Below the pieces are notes generated by a model, which was not told where the DNA came from, did no database searches, and worked only from the letters and a program-made list of their open reading frames with translations. Position numbers and translations under genes: made by a program. A stretch of 64,000 nt of DNA from contig NZ_LMIB01000001.1 in assembly GCF_001429065.1 (NCBI RefSeq), forward strand, positions 443,933 to 507,932. The letters run 5' to 3'. Numbering within the stretch: the stretch's first letter is position 1; each line of letters starts with the position of its first letter. Positions 56,501 through 64,000 of the stretch are shown here, piece by piece. This DNA comes from Sphingomonas sp. Root710 (GTDB lineage: Bacteria; Pseudomonadota; Alphaproteobacteria; Sphingomonadales; Sphingomonadaceae).

Positions 56501-59500
56501 TCACTCCGCAGGCTGTGGACGCTGCGTGTCCAGCTTGTGCTCCTCGCTGTTGACGAGGAGGCGGCCGAGCTTGGGGCCGATCCACTTTTCGAGATCGTCG
56601 GCAAGGGTGAAGCCCGCGGGGACGATGATCAGCGTCAGCAGCGTCGACATGGCGATGCCGCCGATCACGCAGACCGCCATCGGCGACCGCCAACTGCTGT
56701 CGCCAGACAGGCCGATCGCGATCGGGATCATACCCGCGATCATCGCGACCGAGGTCATGACGATCGGTTGCGCGCGCTTGTGCGCGGCCTCCAGGATCGC
56801 GGCGGTGCGATCGGCGCCGTTGCGCATCTCCTCGATCGCGAAGTCGACCAGCAGGATCGAATTCTTGGCGACGATGCCGAACAGCATGAGCAGTCCGATA
56901 TAGACCGGCATCGAGATCGGCATGCCGCAGATCTTGAGGAACAGGATGCCACCCAGCGGCGCCAGCAGCAGCGAACCCATGTTCACGAAGGGCGGCAGCA
57001 CCCGCTTGTAGAGCAGCACCAGCACCGCGAAGACCAGCAGTACGCCCGAGATCACCGCAATGATGAAGCCCGAGATCAGGTCGCCCTCGAACTCCTGTTC
57101 ACCGAACTTCACCTCGCGGACGCCCGACGGCAGGTTCTTCATCGTCTTGGTCGCGTAGATGAATTTATAGGCGTCGCCGCTGATCGAGCCCGGGGTCAGG
57201 TCGCCACCGATGACGAGGCGACGGACCTGATTGTAGCGGCGGATCTTCGACGGACCCGCGCCGAACTCGATATCGGCGATCACCTTGAGCGGGACGGTGC
57301 CGCCCGACATCGTCTGCACCGGCATGTTCTGAATCGTCGCAAGGTCGCGGCGTGATTCCTCGCTGAGCGACACGCGGATAGGGATCTGGCGGTCGGACAG
57401 CGAGAATTTCGCCATATTCTGCTCGATGTCGCCAAGCGTCGCGATGCGGATCGCCTGGCTGAGCGCGGCGGTGGTGACGCCGAGATCGGCGGCAAGATCA
57501 AGGCGCGGGCGGATGATCAGCTCTGGCCGCTGGATGTCGCCGTCGATGCGAGGATCGCGGATCAGCGGGCTCTTCTGCATCTCGCCGATCAGGTTGTTCG
57601 CCGTCTTCTGCAGCTTCACCGGGTCGTCGCCCGCCAGCATGATGGTCAGGTCACGGCCGAAGCCGCCCGACTGCGACTGGAAATTGACGCGCGCATCGGG
57701 AATCTTGCTGAGCAGCTTTGCCGTGTCGCGCTCGAACTCGATGCTGGTGCGCTCGCGCTCCTTGGCAGGCTTCAGCGTGATGTAGATCGAGGCGAAACGG
57801 GTGTCGCCATTGTCGCCGATATCGGCATAGGCCGCGTCGACCTCGGGCTGTTGCCGCAGGATGTCGCTGACCTTGTCGGCGACCTTTTGCGTATCCTCGG
57901 CGATGCGCGCGCCGGGCGCCAGTTCGATCTTCACCGTGCTGTAATCGAGGTCGAGCGCGGGCTGGAACTGCGACGGGGTGGTGGCGAACAGGACGATCGT
58001 CAGCAGGAACGCACCGCCGCCGCCGATCAATATCGTTTTCCAACGGTTGCGCAGCGACCATTGCAGAAGCTCGATATAGCGGTCCATCACCCTGCCGCCG
58101 CCATGCTCCTTCACGCCTTCGGCCTTGAGGAAATAGGCGGCGATCATCGGCGTGATCAGGCGCGCGACCGCCAGCGACATCAGCACCGCGACCGCGACGG
58201 TCAGGCCGAACTGTTCGAAGAACTGACCGGGAATGCCGGGCATAAACGATACCGGCACGAACACCGCGACTATCGCCATGGTGGTCGCGACGACGGCGAG
58301 ACCGATCTCGTCGGCGGCGTCCATCGACGCCTGATAGGCGCTTTTGCCCATCCGCATATGTCTGACGATATTCTCGATCTCGACGATCGCGTCGTCGACA
58401 AGGATGCCCGCCACGAGGCTGAGCGCGAGCAGGCTGATCGTGTTCAGCGTAAAGCCCATCAGGTCCATGAACCAGAAGGCCGGGATCGCCGACAGCGGGA
58501 TCGCCAGCGCCGAGATCAGCGTCGCGCGCCAGTCGCGCAGGAACAGGAACACGACAATAACGGCGAGGACCGAGCCCTCGATCATCGCGTCGATCGCCGA
58601 ATGATATTGCGCCTTGGTGTAGAGGACGCTCGTATAGAGTTCCTTATACTCGATCTTCGGGTTTTCCTTGCGCAGGTCGGCGAGGACCTTCTGGACCTGA
58701 TCATAGACCTCGACATCGGACGCGCCCTTGGCCTTCTGGATGCCGAACGACAGCACCTGCCGGTCGTTCATCTTGCCGATCGAGCGCTGCTCGCTCACGG
58801 CGTCGCGCACCGTGGCGATGTCGGCGAGCCGGATGGTGCGGCCATCGCCCACCGAAATCTGGGTTTGGCCCAGCGTATAGGCCGAGGACGCGTTGCCGAG
58901 CACGCGGACCGACTGTTCCGCGCCGGCGACCTCGGCGCGCCCGCCGGCGGCGTTGAGGTTGACCGAGCGCAGGACATTGTTGACCTCGCTCGCGGTGACG
59001 CCTTGCGCCTGCATCCGGGCGGGGTCGAGGACCACGCGGATCTCGCGCGACACGCCGCCGCCGCGGAACACCGCAGCCATGCCGTCGATTGCTTGAAGCC
59101 GCTTGATGACGGTATTGTCGACGAACCAGCTGAGTTGCTCCAGCGTCATGTCGATGCCGGTCACCGAATAATAGGCGATCGGGCCGCCATCGACGTCCAT
59201 CCGCTTGACCTGCGGCTCCAAAATGCCCTCGGGCAATTCGGAGCGGATCTTCGCGACCGCGTCGCGCACGTCGTTGACGGCACGATCGACCGGGGTGCCG
59301 AGCTGGAATTCGACATTGGTGCCCGACAGGCCCTCGGTAACATAGGATGTGATCGACTTGACGCTGCCGATCGAGGCGACGGCGGCCTCGACCTTGCGGG
59401 TGATCTGCGTTTCCATCTCGGTCGGCGCGGCGCCCGGCTGGACGATCTCGACCTGCGCGCCCGGGAAGCTGATGTCGGGCATGTTGTTGATGTCCATGCG

Positions 59501-59593
59501 CGCGAAGCTGATCAGGCCGGCCAGCGTGAGCGCGATGAACAGCACGATCGGCGGAATCGGATTCCGGATCGCCCAGGCGGAGATGTTACGCAT
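56501..59593 (-). CDS. RND-family efflux permease (HAE1-like)
   Basis: 1030 residues, twelve predicted membrane segments and two large periplasmic loops. TM4 carries the proton-relay Asp pair in GILVDDAIVEIENIVRHM, and the N-terminal AIRNPIPPIVLFIALTLAGL is the usual TM1. The pattern FPGAQVEIVQPGAAPTEME is common to AcrB/MdtB-type pumps. It exports drugs, dyes or fatty acids from the periplasm with an outer-membrane channel; no channel gene follows here. It is coupled to the adaptor gene, 18 bases downstream of that stop. Confidence 0.95.
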   Translation of the reverse strand: MRNISAWAIRNPIPPIVLFIALTLAGLISFARMDINNMPDISFPGAQVEIVQPGAAPTEMETQITRKVEAAVASIGSVKSITSYVTEGLSGTNVEFQLGTPVDRAVNDVRDAVAKIRSELPEGILEPQVKRMDVDGGPIAYYSVTGIDMTLEQLSWFVDNTVIKRLQAIDGMAAVFRGGGVSREIRVVLDPARMQAQGVTASEVNNVLRSVNLNAAGGRAEVAGAEQSVRVLGNASSAYTLGQTQISVGDGRTIRLADIATVRDAVSEQRSIGKMNDRQVLSFGIQKAKGASDVEVYDQVQKVLADLRKENPKIEYKELYTSVLYTKAQYHSAIDAMIEGSVLAVIVVFLFLRDWRATLISALAIPLSAIPAFWFMDLMGFTLNTISLLALSLVAGILVDDAIVEIENIVRHMRMGKSAYQASMDAADEIGLAVVATTMAIVAVFVPVSFMPGIPGQFFEQFGLTVAVAVLMSLAVARLITPMIAAYFLKAEGVKEHGGGRVMDRYIELLQWSLRNRWKTILIGGGGAFLLTIVLFATTPSQFQPALDLDYSTVKIELAPGARIAEDTQKVADKVSDILRQQPEVDAAYADIGDNGDTRFASIYITLKPAKERERTSIEFERDTAKLLSKIPDARVNFQSQSGGFGRDLTIMLAGDDPVKLQKTANNLIGEMQKSPLIRDPRIDGDIQRPELIIRPRLDLAADLGVTTAALSQAIRIATLGDIEQNMAKFSLSDRQIPIRVSLSEESRRDLATIQNMPVQTMSGGTVPLKVIADIEFGAGPSKIRRYNQVRRLVIGGDLTPGSISGDAYKFIYATKTMKNLPSGVREVKFGEQEFEGDLISGFIIAVISGVLLVFAVLVLLYKRVLPPFVNMGSLLLAPLGGILFLKICGMPISMPVYIGLLMLFGIVAKNSILLVDFAIEEMRNGADRTAAILEAAHKRAQPIVMTSVAMIAGMIPIAIGLSGDSSWRSPMAVCVIGGIAMSTLLTLIIVPAGFTLADDLEKWIGPKLGRLLVNSEEHKLDTQRPQPAE

Positions 59594-59611
59594 GATTCAG
59601 GTTCCGATCGA

Positions 59612-60793
59612 TCAGCGGTCGATGGAGGCGGGATCGGCCAGTTGCGGCGTCACCTTGTCGCCCGGGTTCAGGAAGGCGCCGGCCGACAGCACGATCTTCT
59701 CATTTCCCTGAAGCCCCGAGGGGATCACGACCCCCGCGTCCGTCACATCGCCGGTCTTCACGTCACGGCGGACGACCTTGTTGTCCGGTCCTACGGCATA
59801 GACATAGGCACCCTTCTCATCGTGCAGCACCGCCGATTCGGGCAGGCGCGGCGCGGAGACGCTGCCGCTGGTGATCGTCGCCGAGGCGAAGCCGCCGGGG
59901 CGCAAGGCGGGATCGTAGCGCATCTGGATGCGCGCGGTGCCCTGGCGCGACTGCGGATCGATCACCGGCGAAATCTGCCAGATCGTGCCCGGGAAGGCGC
60001 GCTTTCCGCCGATCGGGGTCACTTCGGCGCGGTCGCCGACCTTCAGGCGGGCGATGTCCTGCTCGGCGAGCAGCGCGCGGATTTCAAGCTCGCCGCCCTT
60101 GGCGACGCGAAACAGCGCGCCGTTGCCGGGGCTGACCACTTGGCCGGGCTCGACCGCGCGGGTCAGAACGAGGCCGGCGGCGGGGGAGCGGATGTTCAGG
60201 CGGCCGATCTCGGCGCGCGACTGGCCCAGCTGGGCGCGGGCCACGGCGACGCGGGCTACGGCGGCATCGCGGCTTGCGGTCTTCCGGTCGATATCGGCCT
60301 TGGAGATGAAGCCGCGCGCGACCAGCGCCTTGGCGCGGTCTAGCTCGGACTGGGCGAGGTCGGCGTCGGCCTGCGCCACGCGCACCGAGGCGGCGAGCGA
60401 ATTGGCTTGTTGCGACTGGACCGAACGCTCGATCACGGCGAGGGTCTGGCCCGCGGCGACCCAGTCGCCGGGTTCGACCAGCACGCTTTGCACCATCCCG
60501 CCTTCGCCCGCGACGCCGACCGGCATCTCGCGCTTGGCAAACAGGGTCCCGGTCGCTGAAACCGATGCATCGATGGTGGTGCGGCCGGGAACGATGACGG
60601 TAACGCCCGGCGCGGGCGGGGCAGGGGGCGGGGCCTTTTCGCCGCCGAACATCATATAGCCGGCGACCGCCGCGACCAGCAGCAGACCGACCGCACCGCC
60701 GATGATCAGCCAGCGGCGGCGGCGGGCCTGCTCATCGTCATAGTCGTAGACCGAATAGTCGGACTGGATGCCGGATTCGACGTTCATCCCCAT
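59612..60793 (-). CDS. RND efflux periplasmic adaptor (membrane fusion protein)
   Basis: 393 residues from ATG 60793; ATG 60787 is also plausible. An N-terminal cytoplasmic segment is followed by a single membrane helix (about 32-50, WLIIGGAVGLLLVAAVAGYM), a Pro-rich linker and the barrel-sandwich domain (VEPGDWVAAGQTLAVIE). An alpha-hairpin rich in Ala/Arg follows, then IRSPAAGLVLTRAVEPGQVV, a beta-barrel and a membrane-proximal domain. It bridges the permease at 56501-59593 to an outer-membrane channel. The membrane anchor replaces the more usual lipoprotein signal. Confidence 0.93.
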   Translation of the reverse strand: MGMNVESGIQSDYSVYDYDDEQARRRRWLIIGGAVGLLLVAAVAGYMMFGGEKAPPPAPPAPGVTVIVPGRTTIDASVSATGTLFAKREMPVGVAGEGGMVQSVLVEPGDWVAAGQTLAVIERSVQSQQANSLAASVRVAQADADLAQSELDRAKALVARGFISKADIDRKTASRDAAVARVAVARAQLGQSRAEIGRLNIRSPAAGLVLTRAVEPGQVVSPGNGALFRVAKGGELEIRALLAEQDIARLKVGDRAEVTPIGGKRAFPGTIWQISPVIDPQSRQGTARIQMRYDPALRPGGFASATITSGSVSAPRLPESAVLHDEKGAYVYAVGPDNKVVRRDVKTGDVTDAGVVIPSGLQGNEKIVLSAGAFLNPGDKVTPQLADPASIDR

Positions 60794-60839
60794 TGCTTTC
60801 AACTGCTGGCCCTGCGAGCCCTGATTACGATCGAGCTGT

Positions 60840-60866
60840 ATTATATCAATATGTCACCTCGCTCAA
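60840..60866 (-). promoter_or_regulatory. Candidate promoter of the RND efflux operon
   Basis: The minus strand reads TTGAGC-N15-TATAAT, a good -10 with a moderate -35 at slightly short spacing, 47 bases before ATG 60793. The intergenic region 60794-61017 contains no other feature I can support. Confidence 0.4.
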
Positions 60867-61017
60867 GAGTGCGCGCACAATTGCCATTCATGGGCGCGAG
60901 GCGGGATCATTTCGCAACCGAAAGGCGTTCAGCCTTCGTGCAGCGACGATCGCATAGCGCTCTAACACGTCGCGATCGTCGCGGCAAAGCAGGAGCCGAA
61001 CCAAAATGGGAGATATC

Positions 61018-61728
61018 ATGTCGAAACTCGGTCTGGCAGCGCCGCTGGCGCTGGCGCTGATGAGCCCCGCCGCAGCGCAGGAGCCGGTGGCGCAGACCCT
61101 TGCCGGGACCCGGCTCGACATCGTCGCGACCGGTGAGGTGAACGCGGTTCCCGATATCGCGACGATCGGCGCGGGCGTCGTCACCCAGGCGCCCACCGCG
61201 GCGGCGGCGATGAGCGACAATGCGCGGCGCACGGCCGCGACGGTCGCTGCGATCCGCAAGGCGGGGGTGGCCGATCGCGATATCCAGACCACCTCGATCA
61301 GCCTGAGCCCGCAATATAAATATGCCGATAATCAGCCGCCGGTCATCACCGGCTATCAGGCGTCGAACCGGGTGAGCGTGCGCTTCCGCGACATCAGGGC
61401 GGCCGGCCCGATCCTAGATTCGCTGGTCGCGGCAGGCGCGAACCAGATCGACGGGCCAACGCTGTCGATCGACAAGCCCGAGCCGTTGCTCGATCAGGCG
61501 CGCCGCAAGGCGATCGCCACGGCACGGGAGCGGGCGGCCCTCTATGCCGGCGCGACCGGCCTGCGGATCAAGCGGATCGTCGCGATCAGCGAAGGCAGCT
61601 ATGAGGCCCCGATGCCGCGCCCCGTGCCGATGATGATGATGCGCAAGGAAGCGGCGGCGGACAGCTCGATCGAGGCGGGCGAGCAGCGCGTTGCGATCAG
61701 CGTCTCGGTGACCTTCGAACTCGAATAG
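61018..61728 (+). CDS. SIMPL-domain (DUF541) periplasmic protein
   Basis: 236 residues. A signal peptide (LGLAAPLALALMSPAAAQ) is followed by the SIMPL/DUF541 fold (LDIVATGEVNAVPDIATIGAGV, then RKAGVADRDIQTTSISLSPQY). A Met/Pro-rich stretch (PMPRPVPMMMMRKE) precedes the last strand VAISVSVTFELE. The family includes BP26/OMP28 and YggE, linked to oxidative-stress tolerance. ATG 61018 follows GGGAG; ATG 61006 is an alternative with AGGAG upstream. It is divergent from the RND operon. Confidence 0.9.
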   Translation: MSKLGLAAPLALALMSPAAAQEPVAQTLAGTRLDIVATGEVNAVPDIATIGAGVVTQAPTAAAAMSDNARRTAATVAAIRKAGVADRDIQTTSISLSPQYKYADNQPPVITGYQASNRVSVRFRDIRAAGPILDSLVAAGANQIDGPTLSIDKPEPLLDQARRKAIATARERAALYAGATGLRIKRIVAISEGSYEAPMPRPVPMMMMRKEAAADSSIEAGEQRVAISVSVTFELE

Positions 61729-61769
61729 GCGCGGCGACGCCCGCCGGCCGCTAAGGCCTCAGTCAATGG

Positions 61770-61796
61770 CCCTTTCCCGCGCCCGGCGGGAGAGGG
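61770..61796. terminator. Hairpin between SIMPL gene and small membrane protein gene
   Basis: CCCTTTCCCGC...GCGGGAGAGGG pair with one mismatch in the gap between the convergent genes at 61728 and 61797. Confidence 0.55.
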
Positions 61797-61982
61797 TCAT
61801 TTCGCTTTCCAGCTATTGTGACGGCCGGACGGCTGATCCGGGCGCGCCGCACGAAAGCCTTGCGACCGGCGGGATTTGCGCGATGACGAGGACTTGCGTC
61901 TGATCATATCCGAAAGCGCGACGTAGAGCAGGAAGGCGATGAACAGGCCGCCGAGAAGCCACCTGATATCCGAACTCTGCAT
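61797..61982 (-). CDS. Small single-pass membrane protein
   Basis: 61 residues with one membrane helix (WLLGGLFIAFLLYVAL, about residues 8-23) and a basic Ser/Arg/Lys-rich cytoplasmic tail. GGAG lies 8 bases before ATG 61982. I do not recognise a family. The gene is convergent with the SIMPL gene. Nothing in 61983-62126 beyond it is recognisable; that stretch is relatively AT-rich. Confidence 0.6.
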   Translation of the reverse strand: MQSSDIRWLLGGLFIAFLLYVALSDMIRRKSSSSRKSRRSQGFRAARPDQPSGRHNSWKAK

Positions 61983-62126
61983 GCCGAGAACTCCAAATGA
62001 CGGCTCGAACTGGTTCTAAGCTGTACTGGATACCCTAAGCGTACACGGACACCGTCGCTTTCCGCGACATATTCGCTGATGCGATGTGCCTATATATACT
62101 GTTTTTCTTGGCGCTGCAAAATGGCG

Positions 62127-62882
62127 CTAGCTGCGATCTTCGGGCGGCACGAAGGGGGCCAGCCGGATGCGGGTGCGATGATCGTCCCCGGCGAGATCGG
62201 TGCCGTCGAGAGTCTGGCCGCGATAATAATGCTTCTGCCATTTGGCGGCTTCGGCTTCGGGATCGCGCTCGCGCAGACCGGTGTTGAACTTAGCGCGGCT
62301 GTTCGACCAGGCGGTGAATTCGGCGTGGAGCGCGGGATCATCGGTGATCGGGCGGATCACCGGCTCGAAATTCTCCAGTTCGCCACGCTGGATCGGGAAG
62401 ATGTGGCAGATCGGCTCGCCGGCCTCGAAGCGGACCGTGCCGGGGCGGGTGAACATCCAGTTCATCGTGAAGGTGAAGGGCGCCCAATCGGTTTCCACGA
62501 CGCCTGACAGTGGGCCGATCCCATCCTTTGGCCGGTTGATCGGCCCCTGCGCCATGAGGTCGTAGCCCGCTTCGGTTCGGAACACTGCGGGTATGTGAAA
62601 GGTGAGGATGCCATAGCCGAAATGGCTGATCGCGGGCGCGGAGGTGTTGGGGTCCGGGGTGACGGTGATCCCGTCGATCTTCACACTCCCATGCCAGCTC
62701 GCCGAGAAGCCGGACGGGCACAGGATTTCCCAGCCATGCGCGTTGGCGATGGCGAGCGGCAGGCAGCGATAGGCGTATCGCTGGTTCGTCTCGTCCATCC
62801 AGTCCCGCTCATGCGGCGCAGGCCGGATGTCGAACCCCCGGTTGGGCATGGTGAAAGCGGTGAGCTTTGCGCGCGTCGTCAT
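62127..62882 (-). CDS. DUF6065-family protein
   Basis: 251 residues, soluble, no signal peptide. The pattern RDWMDETNQRYAYRCLPLAIANAHGWEI followed later by GEPICHIFPIQRGELE matches the uncharacterised DUF6065 family as I recall it. The start is ATG 62882; a TTG two codons earlier is possible. No function is known. It is preceded by the terminator of the GlsB gene on the same strand and so is a separate transcript or read-through partner. Confidence 0.8.
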   Translation of the reverse strand: MTTRAKLTAFTMPNRGFDIRPAPHERDWMDETNQRYAYRCLPLAIANAHGWEILCPSGFSASWHGSVKIDGITVTPDPNTSAPAISHFGYGILTFHIPAVFRTEAGYDLMAQGPINRPKDGIGPLSGVVETDWAPFTFTMNWMFTRPGTVRFEAGEPICHIFPIQRGELENFEPVIRPITDDPALHAEFTAWSNSRAKFNTGLRERDPEAEAAKWQKHYYRGQTLDGTDLAGDDHRTRIRLAPFVPPEDRS

Positions 62883-62932
62883 GCGCAAAGCCTAACTCCG
62901 GCGCCGGAAGCTCACAACCATGGGCATGAAAA

Positions 62933-62958
62933 AGGCCGCCGGATCGCTCCAGCGGCCT
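62933..62958 (-). terminator. Intrinsic terminator of the GlsB/YeaQ gene
   Basis: Minus strand AGGCCGC...GCGGCCT stem, followed by TTTT (plus-strand A-run at 62929-62932). Confidence 0.7.
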
Positions 62959-62978
62959 CTTCATCGATCCAGTCCGGA

Positions 62979-63227
62979 TCAGCGCATCGCGCCACGACGG
63001 ACGAGGTTGACGATCGCGAGAAGAATGACCGCGCCAAGAAAAGCGCTCAGCCAGCCATAGATGCCGCCGGCGCCAAGGGTCGGGCCGAACAGTACGCCGC
63101 CGATGAAGGAACCGACAATACCGACGACGATATTAAGAATGATGCCCTGCTGCGCATCGGTGCGCATCAAAATGCTTGCCAGCCAGCCGATGATGCCGCC
63201 GACGATCAAGAAAATGATCAGATTCAT
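62979..63227 (-). CDS. GlsB/YeaQ/YmgE-family stress membrane protein
   Basis: 82 residues with three membrane helices and the transglycosylase-associated signature GGIIGWLASILM, GIVGSFIGGVLFG and YGWLSAFLGAVILL. AGGAGG precedes ATG 63227. Members are induced in stationary phase and acid or general stress. An EcfG-like promoter lies 57 bases upstream of the start, which fits that role. Confidence 0.93.
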   Translation of the reverse strand: MNLIIFLIVGGIIGWLASILMRTDAQQGIILNIVVGIVGSFIGGVLFGPTLGAGGIYGWLSAFLGAVILLAIVNLVRRGAMR

Positions 63228-63283
63228 GGTGTCCTCCTGCACTTCACCAGGCTCTCGATCGCGCTGAAAGCCATCGACTGTCA

Positions 63284-63309
63284 TTACGTTTGACGTTCGA
63301 CCTTGTTCC
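63284..63309 (-). promoter_or_regulatory. EcfG-like promoter for the GlsB/YeaQ gene
   Basis: Minus strand GGAAC-N16-CGTA, one mismatch from GGAAC-N16/17-CGTT. The downstream gene belongs to a general-stress family. Confidence 0.55.
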
Positions 63310-63405
63310 TTTTTCGGCGATGAACGGAAGTTTATTAAACGATGGAAACGAAATAGGGCCCGCTCCCCGGAGGAAGCGGGCCCAGTCGGCCAGTCGTTCG
63401 TGCGC

Positions 63406-63705
63406 TCAGTATTTCTGCTGACGTTCGTAAAGCGACTTATAATGCTGGATCCGGGTAACGCGCAGGCCGGGCATCCCCGATCGGTCGACCGCGCGCTGCC
63501 AGCCGGCGAATTCCTCTACGCTCAGGTCATATCGAGCGCATACCTCGTCGACGGTCAGCAGGCCGCCGTTAACCGCGGCCACGACCTCGGCCTTGCGGCG
63601 GACGACCCAGCGGGTGGTACCGGGAGGCGGCAGCGAATCGACCGTGAGCGGTTCGCCCAGCGGGCCGATGACCTGGTGCGGACGGATCTTCTGATTCTCA
63701 AGCAT
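63406..63705 (-). CDS. sciP: CtrA inhibitor SciP (DUF1153)
   Basis: 99 residues from ATG 63705, with GAGG at good spacing. VIGPLGEPLTVDSLPPPGTTRWVVRRKAEV is the family hallmark, followed by VNGGLLTVDEVCARYDLSVEEF, a helix-turn-helix, and GMPGLRVTRIQHY. In Caulobacter SciP binds the master cell-cycle regulator CtrA and blocks its transcriptional activity in G1. Its presence supports an alphaproteobacterial host. It is a single gene. Confidence 0.96.
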   Translation of the reverse strand: MLENQKIRPHQVIGPLGEPLTVDSLPPPGTTRWVVRRKAEVVAAVNGGLLTVDEVCARYDLSVEEFAGWQRAVDRSGMPGLRVTRIQHYKSLYERQQKY

Positions 63706-63816
63706 GCGATACCTCGAACTTGGCCGGTCGACCTGAACTCTTTCCCCGAGGCGCACCTAGCAGGCCGCCCCTCAAGGAAGATTTGCGTGGAAGGGTAAAT
63801 GCGCGGATCATCTTCG

Positions 63817-64000
63817 TTACCGTGATCCGTCGTTGAAGCGGGCGGCGGCGGCGGCGTGGAAGCTGCCATGCGCGCCGTTGACGCCGGCCGCACGTCCGGG
63901 GCCAGCCAGCAGCACCGCCACCGCCGGATGGGCGGGGTCGACGGCATCGGCATGGCCGTCGCCGTCGCGGGCGAGCCGCGCGGTCGGCGTTTCCGCCTGA
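63817..64000 (-). CDS. 3' end of an unidentified gene, start outside window
   Basis: The minus-strand frame is open from the window edge to TAA at 63817-63819 and encodes about 60 residues with natural composition (RLARDGDGHADAVDPAHP, later VAVLLAGPG and GSFHAAAAARFNDGSR). The alanine-rich end and the GDGHAD run are not enough to name a family. Confidence 0.5.
   Translation of the reverse strand, partial: QAETPTARLARDGDGHADAVDPAHPAVAVLLAGPGRAAGVNGAHGSFHAAAAARFNDGSR

Noticed and set aside
57851-60343. 830-codon open frame opposite the RND permease and adaptor
   Set aside because: It is antisense to two well-conserved genes, crosses their junction and has the Arg/Asp/His-rich composition of a reverse-complement shadow.

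Overview
The window looks like a high-GC alphaproteobacterial chromosome, most probably a sphingomonad (Sphingomonas, Sphingobium, Rhizorhabdus or a relative). The evidence is the CtrA-inhibitor-like SciP protein, an FzlA-like GST-fold protein, a gltD-DUF2059-gltB order, sites resembling the alphaproteobacterial EcfG general-stress promoter, and short GC-rich intergenic inverted repeats. Genus is inferred; no rRNA or other decisive marker is present.

Bases 1 to about 9.96 kb look like the right-hand end of an integrated catabolic island. Its border is a tRNA-Leu(CAG) gene with a 5' remnant of a tyrosine integrase lying just beyond the tRNA 3' end. The cargo resembles the camphor pathway. It holds a zinc alcohol dehydrogenase followed by a P450cam (CYP101)-like monooxygenase in camD-camC order. 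It also holds an SDR dehydrogenase, two crotonase-fold enzymes, a type I Baeyer-Villiger monooxygenase, an SMP-30-type lactonase and a TetR regulator. Together these would hydroxylate a cyclic terpenoid, oxidise the alcohol to a ketone, insert oxygen to give a lactone, open it, and feed the product to CoA-dependent breakdown. The ferredoxin and ferredoxin reductase such a P450 needs are absent from the window. Four near-identical palindromes (CTAAT-N4-ATTAG core) lie before four of the cargo transcription units and probably form one operator set.

From 10 to 30.8 kb the content is core: an NDUFA9-like protein, undecaprenyl-diphosphatase (uppP), glutamate synthase (gltD, a DUF2059 protein, gltB), an FzlA-like protein, an M20 peptidase, an RhlE-type helicase, an aminotransferase with a DedA protein, a CHASE3 hybrid histidine kinase, NAD-dependent DNA ligase (ligA), a lone receiver protein and recN.

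Bases 30.9 to 38.7 kb form a surface-glycan or glycolipid decoration cluster: two membrane O-acyltransferases, one with an SGNH domain, a secreted glycosidase-like protein, a GMC oxidoreductase, an SDR and an FkbM methyltransferase. An esterase and an OsmC protein follow, then a Gln/Gly-rich stress-type protein, homoserine dehydrogenase, class II fructose bisphosphatase, recJ, a ClpP-like protein and tRNA-Glu.

Bases 45.7 to 50.7 kb are accessory or stress-related: a possible 23-residue peptide with a near-ideal Shine-Dalgarno site, an acidic 81-residue protein, an amidinohydrolase, an LigC-type ATP-dependent DNA ligase, a Crp/Fnr regulator, a YghU-type GST and a degraded TonB-dependent receptor.

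Bases 50.7 to 54.8 kb encode a signalling triad: response regulator, LysM-FecR protein and CHASE2 histidine kinase. The window ends with a DUF445 protein, an RND efflux operon, a SIMPL-domain protein, small membrane proteins, a DUF6065 protein, a GlsB/YeaQ protein and sciP.
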